DNA of 41,090 nt. Origin: Acidobacteriota bacterium (GTDB lineage Bacteria > Acidobacteriota > Terriglobia > Terriglobales > Acidobacteriaceae). The translations under genes were made by a program, and so were the position numbers. The stretch covers positions 1 through 41,090 of the forward strand of contig JAEYQK010000113.1 of assembly GCA_023410055.1 (NCBI GenBank), read 5' to 3'. Shown one piece after another: positions 32,245-39,696 of this stretch (positions are counted from its first letter, which is position 1; the number at the start of each line of letters is the position of its first letter). The notes below the pieces were generated by a model. That model saw only the letters and a program-made list of their open reading frames with translations. It was not told where the DNA came from and searched no databases.

Positions 32245-33156
32245 TCACGCCGCCTTCTGCCCAGGCAACTTCGCCTCCGGTTCCCCACGCTCGGCCGCCG
32301 CGTGTTCGATCTCCGAGTTGACTTCGCTGCCCGTGAGGAACGAAAACGCCGTTATGTAGAACCAAAGCAGCAGGATGATCACTCCGCCCAGCGCACCGTA
32401 AGTCTTGTTATAGGAATTCGAGAACTGCAAGTACACGCGAAACCCAATTGACGCAATAACCCAGAGCCCAACTCCGACCACCGCTCCCGGACTGACCCAA
32501 TGCCTCGCCGGCTGCTCGACATCCGGCGCCGCGTAGTACACGATCGCAAATGCCACCACTACACAGAAGATGGCGACCGGCCACTGCGCGATCTTCCAGA
32601 CGGTGCTGAATGCACTTCCCAGCCCCACTTTGCCAAAAATCATGTTCGCGATGTCGCCGCCGTAGAGAATCAGGACAATCGCCACGATGACCAGCAGCGA
32701 AACAGCAATCGTAAGAGCGATTGCGACCAGTCTCTTCTTCCAAAACGGCCGCCCTTCATCGACGTCGTAGGTTATGTTCAGCACGTCCATCATCGAACTC
32801 ATGCCGCCCGAAGCGGTCCAGAGCGCCGCCAACAAGCCCAACGACAACTTGGTCCCACTGCTGGCCTCGATGATCTGCTGCAGCGTCTGCTTCATCAGTC
32901 CGCTCGCCTCGCCCGGCATCATCGATCCCATATAGGTCATGAGCTGCTGCTGAAACTTCGGATTCCCGTGCGCAATGATGCCGAAGATCGATACGACGAA
33001 AAAGAGCGCGGGGAAGACTGCCAGGAAGAAGTAGTACGCCAGCTCAGCCGAGCGTCCAAAGATATCGTCCCGGTTCATCTCGGCCCAGGTACGCTTGCCC
33101 AGTTGAAAAGCCGACAATCCACCTAGCTTCCACGGAGAGGTCTGTTCTTGAGGCAT
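32245..33156 (-). CDS. YihY/BrkB family membrane protein
   Basis: 303 residues from the ATG at 33154-33156. About six transmembrane helices are visible. Family blocks include AYYFFLAVFPALFFVVS near the first helix, the LWTASGGMSSMMDVLNITYDV segment, a helix in the region of VAIALTIAVSLLVIVAIV, and the ending GGVIILLLWFYITAFSFLTGSE. The family was once annotated as ribonuclease BN, which is wrong; its function remains unclear. A longer frame to 33210 lacks homology. It follows treT by 96 bases and may share its transcript. Confidence 0.9.
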   Translation of the reverse strand: MPQEQTSPWKLGGLSAFQLGKRTWAEMNRDDIFGRSAELAYYFFLAVFPALFFVVSIFGIIAHGNPKFQQQLMTYMGSMMPGEASGLMKQTLQQIIEASSGTKLSLGLLAALWTASGGMSSMMDVLNITYDVDEGRPFWKKRLVAIALTIAVSLLVIVAIVLILYGGDIANMIFGKVGLGSAFSTVWKIAQWPVAIFCVVVAFAIVYYAAPDVEQPARHWVSPGAVVGVGLWVIASIGFRVYLQFSNSYNKTYGALGGVIILLLWFYITAFSFLTGSEVNSEIEHAAAERGEPEAKLPGQKAA

Positions 33157-33252
33157 GAAGTTATGTTGCAAGCGGGAGGGGCCCCAGTTGCATAGACCGC
33201 CGGCGCGCAAGAACGCAACGGAACCCGTCCACGGCAGCTAGCTGTTCTATGG

Positions 33253-34635
33253 CTAGCTCTCCTCAGGTGAGGCCGACGATGCCACGCCTAACATCAACTG
33301 GAATAGCAGGAGCCAGCGCCTCACGTTTGTCGTCATCAGAAAGTTTTCCTTTACGTGCTCATACCCATTGCGTCCAAGTTGCTGGGCGAACTCAGGATGC
33401 GTCAGCAGATACCGGATCTGGTACGCGCAGCCTTCAACTGAGTGCACCAGGACGCCGGTCAGCTTGTGGATAATCTGCGTGGGTATGCCACCCACGGCCC
33501 CGGCGATAACCGGTTTCCCCTTCCACAATCCCTCTGTCACCGTCAGACCGAAGCCTTCCTTCAGCGATTTCTGGACCACGACAGTTGAGGCGCGTTGCAG
33601 CGCGTTAATCTCGAGCGCCGACCACGGCGGCAAGTTGAGAATGATCACATCCGGATCGTCCCCGGCCTCATCCATCACTTCCTGCAGCACGACAGCCCCT
33701 TCTGGATCGTCGGTTGCGCCACCGCCTGCGAGCACAAGCTGGCAATCCACGTACTTCTTGGCGAGCTTATAAGCCTGCAGAACGCCGACCGGGTCCTTGA
33801 GGCGATCGAATCGCGAAATCTGAGTAATGATGGGACGCGTGCGGTCGATGCCGAAGTCATCGCAGACCTTCGCTACGTAGCTTTCGTCCAGGTCTTTGTT
33901 CTTTTCCGAAAGCGGATCGATACACGGGTAGAACAGATATTGCAGAACTTTGAGTTGCCGCGAAAAAGCGGGTGAGGAAAAGATCGTGGCATCATACTGC
34001 TCGATCAGCGGGCGCAGGAATCCCCATACGTCAGGATGCGGATTCGACAGATCGATGTGGCAGCGCCATATCCACTTTCCACGATTCGATTTGGAACGAA
34101 TGAGCCCGGCGGGTTGCGGATCATGAATAACAAAGAGATCTTCAGTGAACTCCATCCGTTGACGATTCTGCTCGTTGTACATCATGAATACGTCGATGGC
34201 CTCTTTGCTGAGGACGTAGTCGCCGCCATGCAGGGCGTTGTGAAATCCCTTTGTGACTTCGAAAAAGTCGTTGCCACCCGTGATGACTTCCCATTTCGTG
34301 ATCACTTCGAGCTCATTCAGCATCGGAATGATGCGATTGAGCATCTCGGCTACACCGCCGCCCATCGCCGTCGAATTCACCATCTTCACCGTCTTCGTTC
34401 GTAGCGCTCGTGCAAGAAAACGCAGTTCATCAATCTGCGCTTGCCCGATGATCGGCGTGTAATCGTCGAGCTTGGGCGGCGGCGGTGGTACGGGCGGGGT
34501 CTCCGAAATTCGAGGCCTGCGCCGGCGTTCGCGGAACGGGGCTTCGGGTTGCTGTGTCTGCGTTTGGACACCGCCGATATCGGTACTATTCGCCGTCGGG
34601 GCGGGCGTTACAGTCCCGTGATCTTTCTGATCCAT
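33253..34635 (-). CDS. treT: Trehalose synthase TreT-like glycosyltransferase (GT4)
   Basis: Retaining GT-B glycosyltransferase of family GT4. TreT makes trehalose from a nucleotide-glucose and glucose, reversibly. After about 60 disordered residues (QPEAPFRERRRRP and a Pro run), the core shows VNSTAMGGGVAEML, the trehalose-synthase-type start, then HDPQPAGLI, CHIDLSNPHPDVW, the ISRFDRLKDP loop and the EX7E motif in EGFGLTVTEG. 460 residues. It lies after the DUF5752 gene on the same strand with a 47-base gap, an arrangement I associate with trehalose-linked loci. Specificity is inferred from sequence likeness, so a related GT4 activity is possible. Confidence 0.85.
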   Translation of the reverse strand: MDQKDHGTVTPAPTANSTDIGGVQTQTQQPEAPFRERRRRPRISETPPVPPPPPKLDDYTPIIGQAQIDELRFLARALRTKTVKMVNSTAMGGGVAEMLNRIIPMLNELEVITKWEVITGGNDFFEVTKGFHNALHGGDYVLSKEAIDVFMMYNEQNRQRMEFTEDLFVIHDPQPAGLIRSKSNRGKWIWRCHIDLSNPHPDVWGFLRPLIEQYDATIFSSPAFSRQLKVLQYLFYPCIDPLSEKNKDLDESYVAKVCDDFGIDRTRPIITQISRFDRLKDPVGVLQAYKLAKKYVDCQLVLAGGGATDDPEGAVVLQEVMDEAGDDPDVIILNLPPWSALEINALQRASTVVVQKSLKEGFGLTVTEGLWKGKPVIAGAVGGIPTQIIHKLTGVLVHSVEGCAYQIRYLLTHPEFAQQLGRNGYEHVKENFLMTTNVRRWLLLFQLMLGVASSASPEES

Positions 34636-34683
34636 AAGGGCCTCTCTCGAAAACGCGTGGTCCCTCTGAGGTCACGCGAAAAG

Positions 34684-35367
34684 TCATGCCATTGCGTTCT
34701 CGATCACGCGCAGGATTTTGCGGCGCACATCGTGGAGCGTCGAGGTGTATATGTCGATACGGTTCAAGCGATCTGCCACCTGCGGCAAATCCATTTCTTC
34801 TTCCAGCCAGACGGAAAAGTCATTGGAATTGAGTTTCAGCCTCAGACGCGCCTCGATGAAGTGGTAATGAATGCTGTATATGCTGACGCGTTGAAGGTTC
34901 TCCGCGAACTCAGTCAGATTCCGTGCGACGAATGGCGTCGGCACAACCACTGTGTCAGACGCGCAGAAGTAGAACGGTTCAAGGGCAGAGCGTTCGCGCG
35001 CTCGCGGGTTTCTGTCGACATAACTCTGGACGATGTCGACGAGCCGTTCCCGAAGGGCCTTGATCGACGTAAACTCGCGAACGTCAACGCCGGCCAGTCG
35101 TTCGGCTAACCCTACTTCATTGCAGGCAGCGAAAGCCCAATGCGCGAAGTCGTTCGAAAAACCTTCGCGTATGAAATGGTGCTCCTGAAGCGTTTGGAAC
35201 GTGTGCTGAAAAATCGTATCGTCCGGTGCCACTCGCAGGTTCTCGAGTAACTCCCCGAGGTTATGAGCCGTCTCGCGGCTTATACGAAGAAGGTGCGCGG
35301 CTGAATTGAAATAGAATGGTGCGCGCGCCCACCGCGTCTTGATGGTGGGCAGTTCTGCGGTAGCCAT
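34684..35367 (-). CDS. DUF5752 family protein
   Basis: 227 residues, mostly alpha-helical, with no signal peptide or membrane helix. Typical blocks are APFYFNSAAHLLRIS near the start, HTFQTLQEHHFIREGFSNDFAHW, LEPFYFCASDTVVVPTPFVARN and a C-terminal segment with EVRRK-like helices (LHDVRRKILRVIENA). The family is uncharacterised. Its position directly upstream of treT is the main functional clue: a regulatory or carrier role in trehalose synthesis is possible but unproven. Confidence 0.8.
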   Translation of the reverse strand: MATAELPTIKTRWARAPFYFNSAAHLLRISRETAHNLGELLENLRVAPDDTIFQHTFQTLQEHHFIREGFSNDFAHWAFAACNEVGLAERLAGVDVREFTSIKALRERLVDIVQSYVDRNPRARERSALEPFYFCASDTVVVPTPFVARNLTEFAENLQRVSIYSIHYHFIEARLRLKLNSNDFSVWLEEEMDLPQVADRLNRIDIYTSTLHDVRRKILRVIENAMA

Positions 35368-35628
35368 TAAGGGCGCCTCCGTAAAAACCCCAAGGCAGGC
35401 TACGGCCTACATTGAGGGAAAGTCACACCGTTCGTTGGATGCGGTCGCACCGAGAGATGGTTTAAGGTCTCGCTCCCAAACTCGTTCAAATGCAGAAAGT
35501 TTTCGAGGACCTGCTGGATACCGGTTGGAGCAGCACCACGAATCCAATGGCAGCTCTGGATTTTCGTGGTAGCGACTGCCTTTTTGAGTTAGACATTTAG
35601 GGTGGGTTGAGACATGGTGGTTCACTGA

Positions 35629-36855
35629 ATGCCACACGGAACAGATATATTCCTTCTTGAATTGTTCGCCATCTTCGTCTGGGCCAAAGTGTTCGGCGAG
35701 ATCTTCGAACAACTGTCCCTACCCGCTGTACTCGGAGAGATCCTTGCAGGAGTCATCCTGGGGCCCCATGCGACTGGACTCGTCAATCCCAGTGAGACCG
35801 TTTCCTCAATTGGGGAAATCGGAGCGATTTTCCTTCTCTTCACCGTAGGTCTGGAAACGAAACCCTCCGACCTCATTCGCGTGGGACGCAACTCGATGCG
35901 CGTGGCGCTGGCCGGCGTAGCCCTGCCATTCATCCTCGGTTTCGGCTACATGAAGCTGCGCGGAGAGGTCACCCACGAAGCTATCTTCGTAGCCGCAGCC
36001 ATGGTCGCAACTAGCGTAGGAATAACGGCTCGCGTGTTGAGCGATCTGCACGTGATCGGCTTGCGAGTCTCCCGGATCATTCTTGGTGCCGCAGTGTTTG
36101 ACGACATCCTGGGCATGATTTTGCTCGCGATAGTGGGCAGCATCGCAACCACCGGCGGAATACGCTGGTTACATTTGGGCATCATCTCGGCTGAGGCAAT
36201 CGGCTTCGCCATCTTCATGATCTATTACGGTCCAAAGCTCGTAGGCCGAATGAGACCGGGCGTGGAACGGCTTACGATGCAGGATGCGCCCCTGATCCTC
36301 TCGCTCGCTATTTGTCTTGGGCTATCGGTAGCTGCGAGCAAGATCGGAATGGCCGCCATCATCGGTGCCTTCTTCGCCGGTCTGATCTTTGCGGATTACT
36401 CGCCGGAATGGAACTTGCAGCCCCGTGTCCATGGCCTCAACGAGTTTCTGGCTCCATTTTTCTTCTTCGTCATGGGTGCCCGTCTTGATATTCATGTTTT
36501 CACTAGAGGAGGGGTTCTTGTTGCGGCTTCGATAATCACGCTGCTCGCGATCTTCTCCAAGATCGTCGGGTGCGGCCTACCCGTTCTGCGCGAAGGATGG
36601 GCGGTTTTCCTGCGCGTTGGCGTCGGCATGACTCCCAGAGGCGAGGTCGCGCTGATCGTTGCCCTGATCGGGCTACAGATGAACATGATCTCGGAGTCAG
36701 CGTACGCAATCGTGATATTCATGGCTGCTGTAACCACCCTTATTGCCCCCCCATTCCTGCGCTTGCTCTTTCGCAACGAGATCCACCCTGAGCAGGAGGC
36801 TGATACCTCCGATCTGGTTGAGGAACCCGAGAAGGTGCGCCCCCTTAGCGACTGA
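35629..36855 (+). CDS. Cation/proton antiporter, CPA2 family
   Basis: 408 residues with about 12-13 transmembrane helices, of the CPA2 branch that includes NapA and KefB-like exchangers. The Asp-Asp pair Asp158-Asp159 (AAVFDDILGM) matches the electrogenic Na+/H+ antiporter signature in NapA, so exchange of sodium or potassium for protons is likely. Other family parts are LGEILAGVILGP (helix 2) and FLLFTVGLE. The C-terminal 30 residues are soluble and acidic. There is no TrkA-N nucleotide-binding domain, which KefB would have. It stands alone between divergent DUF5752 and the fabG region. Confidence 0.9.
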   Translation: MPHGTDIFLLELFAIFVWAKVFGEIFEQLSLPAVLGEILAGVILGPHATGLVNPSETVSSIGEIGAIFLLFTVGLETKPSDLIRVGRNSMRVALAGVALPFILGFGYMKLRGEVTHEAIFVAAAMVATSVGITARVLSDLHVIGLRVSRIILGAAVFDDILGMILLAIVGSIATTGGIRWLHLGIISAEAIGFAIFMIYYGPKLVGRMRPGVERLTMQDAPLILSLAICLGLSVAASKIGMAAIIGAFFAGLIFADYSPEWNLQPRVHGLNEFLAPFFFFVMGARLDIHVFTRGGVLVAASIITLLAIFSKIVGCGLPVLREGWAVFLRVGVGMTPRGEVALIVALIGLQMNMISESAYAIVIFMAAVTTLIAPPFLRLLFRNEIHPEQEADTSDLVEEPEKVRPLSD

Positions 36856-37027
36856 TCAGGTTGTGTAGGGACGGCGAAGACCAGTTGGTCATTGCGCCAT
36901 CTGCGACAGGTTTTGAGAAAGCGAAAAATCCTCAATTCGTTTGTTGTCTCGGTGCCGCACCGTTTCCCATTCAGGGAGCGTGGCCCCAAAGGGATCATTA
37001 CTGACATCTCAGAACCGGCACTGCCTA

Positions 37028-37033
37028 TATAAT
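37028..37033 (+). promoter_or_regulatory. Probable -10 element of fabG
   Basis: A perfect TATAAT lies 23 bases before the fabG ATG. A CTGACA at 37001-37006 is 21 bases upstream, longer than the ideal spacing. GGAGGA follows at 37048-37053. Confidence 0.5.
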
Positions 37034-37056
37034 CCTCTTACTACTCTGGAGGACTC

Positions 37057-37803
37057 ATGGCAGATCTGCAGGGCCGTGTCGCGCTTGTGACCGGCGCATC
37101 ACAGGGCATCGGGCGCGCCTGCGCCATCGAATTGGCAAAAGCGGGGGCGACCGTCGCGCTTTGTGCGCGTACTGAAGATAAGCTTGCCGCCGTTGCGCAC
37201 GAAATCACGAGCGCCGGCGGGAATGCCGCCGTTTTCAAACTCGACGTTGCTAAAGACGACGAAATCAAGGCCGTCACGAAAGCCGCCACACAGCAGCTTG
37301 GAAAGATCGATATCCTCGTCAACAACGCGGGCATCACACGCGACCAGTTGGTTATGCGTATGAAGCGCGCCGACTGGGACGACGTCCTCAACACCAATCT
37401 AACCGCTCCCTATCTGCTCGTTCAGGGGGTAATCTCTTCCATGCTGAAGCAGCGCTGGGGACGCATCATCAACATCACCAGCATCTTTGGCCAGATCGGA
37501 CAGATTGGTCAGGCGAACTACTCGTCAAGCAAGGCGGGCTTGATCGGCCTAACCATGTCTCTCGCCCGTGAATTCGCGTCGCGAAACATTACTGCAAACG
37601 CGGTGGCGCCCGGCTACATTGAGACTGCGATGACAGCCGATCTTTCTCAGGAACTGAAAGAGGCTGTCGCTAAGATGATTCCTCTTGGACGACCAGGTTG
37701 CGACAGCGACGTAGCGCATGCCGTCAAGTTCCTTGCCTCCGACGACGCCAGCTACATCACCGGACACGTTCTGAACGTGAACGGCGGAATGTTCATGGGA
37801 TAG
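37057..37803 (+). CDS. fabG: 3-oxoacyl-[acyl-carrier-protein] reductase FabG
   Basis: NADPH-dependent reduction of beta-ketoacyl-ACP in fatty acid elongation; a short-chain dehydrogenase. The 248 residues show the cofactor motif TGASQGIG (12-19), NNAG (89-92) and the catalytic residues Asn114, Ser142, Tyr155 and Lys159, spaced as in E. coli FabG. The Gly-Ile-Gln repeat after Ser142 (FGQIGQIGQANYSSSK) is typical for the family. It is isolated from other fab genes here, so a broader SDR role remains possible. GGAGGA and a TATAAT precede it. Confidence 0.93.
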   Translation: MADLQGRVALVTGASQGIGRACAIELAKAGATVALCARTEDKLAAVAHEITSAGGNAAVFKLDVAKDDEIKAVTKAATQQLGKIDILVNNAGITRDQLVMRMKRADWDDVLNTNLTAPYLLVQGVISSMLKQRWGRIINITSIFGQIGQIGQANYSSSKAGLIGLTMSLAREFASRNITANAVAPGYIETAMTADLSQELKEAVAKMIPLGRPGCDSDVAHAVKFLASDDASYITGHVLNVNGGMFMG

Positions 37804-37851
37804 TTCGAACCAAGGATTCTGCGTAAACAGTGCGGTCCAGGAGTGCCGTAG

Positions 37852-39336
37852 TCAGTCGCTGACCGGTATCGGTTCCGGGCAGAGGACACAACGATTGCGG
37901 CCTGCCTGTTTCGCGCTATAAAGCGCGCCATCGGCGGACCTGATCAATTCGTCGCGGTTCCCACCGTGAGCAGGGAACTCAGCAACTCCGATGCTCAATG
38001 TGACCGGTCGCGGCACACCGGGGAAATCCCATTCCGATACCGCACGGCGTAGTTTCTCAGCCACCGTTATTGCGCTGGCTCCGGTTGACTCCGGCAGTAG
38101 CAGCGCAAGCTCATCTCCACCATAGCGGCACACAACGTCGCTCTTGCGTGTCTGGTTTAGAAACATGCGCGATACCTGCTTCAGGACTTCGTCTCCCAGC
38201 AGGTGTCCGAACTCGTCGTTCAGCTTCTTGAAACCATCTATGTCGACCATCAGAACTGACAGCGGATGCCCGTGCCGTTGGGCGCGTTCAATCTCCTCAA
38301 GCATGCGGCTCTCAAAGAAGCGTCTGTTATAAACCCCCGTCAGACCGTCTCGATAAGCCAGTTGCTTGACGCGCTCGAAATAGTAGGCGTTCTGGATAGC
38401 AGCAGCGGAGATGTCCGCCACCGACTCGAGCGGCTTGACATCATCCCGGCTCAAGCCTTCAACAGAAGAGCTCTCAAGCGTCAGCGCACCGATCGTATGT
38501 CCGAAAGAAACCAGCGGGAGCACCAGCTCAGAACGGGTTTCGGCGAACGCCGGCTGGAAGTCCGACTCGCGGCTGACGTCGTCTATCACAACCGGAACAT
38601 TTGTGCTCACCGCATGTTGCCACGCCGAATTGATCTGCGATAGCGGCTCGCCCAGCGGCAACAGTGGTGTGAGCGTCCCTTGATAAGCACGAGGCACCAA
38701 CAAACCATTTTCAAACAGCAGGATCGAGGCCTCCTCAACACGGAAAGACTCGACGATCTGCAAGACTATCTTGTCCAGTAGCCTCCGAATATCCGTCACT
38801 TCCGTCGTCTGACGGGCTATTGTGTTGATCGCTTCGAGCTGCTTGGCTCTGCGTTGTTCCAACGCATACAGTTGTGCGTTCTGAATCGCTATCGAAGCCT
38901 GTGTCGAGAAGAGCATCAGCAAGTCGGTGGTCTCGTTATCGAAAAACTTCAGGCGGTCACTCTGACAATCGAGAACACCCGCAACCTCGTCCCGAAGCAT
39001 GAGCGGAATCGCCAGCTCCGAACGAGTGCTCGGAAACGCACTCACGCTTCTTGGGTCATTCAGAACGTCATTCGAATAGACGGGACGCTTAAGCTTTACC
39101 GCGCTGCCAATTATTCCTTCTCCAACTCGAACGCTCCTCTGAGACGTTCCCGCACTGGAACTACTGATACTACGAAGTTCCAATTCGCCGGACTTGGAAT
39201 TCAAAAGCAGAATAGAGCTGTGCTCCAACTGAAAGTAATCGCGCATGATGCGAAGAATGTGCTGGAAGACCTCGTCGAGATCAAAGGTCGACAGTACAGC
39301 CTGGCTCGCGTCATATAGGATGGCGATTTTCTGCAT
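37852..39336 (-). CDS. GAF-GAF-GGDEF diguanylate cyclase
   Basis: 494 residues, cytoplasmic. Two GAF sensor domains occupy about 15-155 and 175-320, the second ending with LESVADISAAAIQNAYYFE. The GGDEF domain starts at about 330 (AYRDGLTGVYNRRFF) and has GGDEL at 406-410, a functional variant of GGDEF. An inhibitory site RxxD is present at Arg397-Asp400, five residues before it, so product feedback by c-di-GMP is likely. The enzyme should make cyclic di-GMP from GTP, in response to small ligands or redox signals bound by GAF; the ligand is unknown. The PilZ protein at 1006-1758 is a possible distant reader. Confidence 0.93.
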   Translation of the reverse strand: MQKIAILYDASQAVLSTFDLDEVFQHILRIMRDYFQLEHSSILLLNSKSGELELRSISSSSAGTSQRSVRVGEGIIGSAVKLKRPVYSNDVLNDPRSVSAFPSTRSELAIPLMLRDEVAGVLDCQSDRLKFFDNETTDLLMLFSTQASIAIQNAQLYALEQRRAKQLEAINTIARQTTEVTDIRRLLDKIVLQIVESFRVEEASILLFENGLLVPRAYQGTLTPLLPLGEPLSQINSAWQHAVSTNVPVVIDDVSRESDFQPAFAETRSELVLPLVSFGHTIGALTLESSSVEGLSRDDVKPLESVADISAAAIQNAYYFERVKQLAYRDGLTGVYNRRFFESRMLEEIERAQRHGHPLSVLMVDIDGFKKLNDEFGHLLGDEVLKQVSRMFLNQTRKSDVVCRYGGDELALLLPESTGASAITVAEKLRRAVSEWDFPGVPRPVTLSIGVAEFPAHGGNRDELIRSADGALYSAKQAGRNRCVLCPEPIPVSD

Positions 39337-39389
39337 AAGAGCTTAGAGCAAAGTTCGGAGCAGATCAGAGTAGCACTAAACTGTTTTAC

Positions 39390-39614
39390 TTACTTCCTTT
39401 TTCGCCGTAACGAAAGTACCACCCCGTATACAACTAGGCACACGCAGAAATCGACGGCGAGCCCCAGGTCCAAAACAAAGTAATGGTGCCGTGCCTGGCT
39501 GGGAAGGTGCGGATTGATGAGCAGAAAGAAAATGGCGTTCCCGACCAGAACGGCTATCAGCGGCCGCCAGAGGCTCGGCCACAAGCTGATTCTTTGTGAG
39601 GAATGATCGTGCAT
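39390..39614 (-). CDS. Small membrane protein, unknown
   Basis: A 74-residue protein with two hydrophobic helices (about 14-33 and 47-67) and a basic C-terminus ending RRKRK. No family is recognised. It is encoded just downstream of the region opposite recG, separated from it by 82 bases on the other strand, with no clear partner. The helix pattern and charges look protein-like, but no homology can be checked here. Confidence 0.6.
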   Translation of the reverse strand: MHDHSSQRISLWPSLWRPLIAVLVGNAIFFLLINPHLPSQARHHYFVLDLGLAVDFCVCLVVYGVVLSLRRKRK

Positions 39615-39696
39615 TCGCTTGGTTAGATGGCGCCGGACAATCCTCGTCTGACCACAATTTGAATGTCATGCGCCGTTTGTTAACATTCGGGAGCAG

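Noticed and set aside
33236..33258. Inverted AGCTAGC words overlapping the treT stop codon as a terminator
   Set aside because: A short 7-bp AT-containing stem with no U tract on the minus strand; likely chance.
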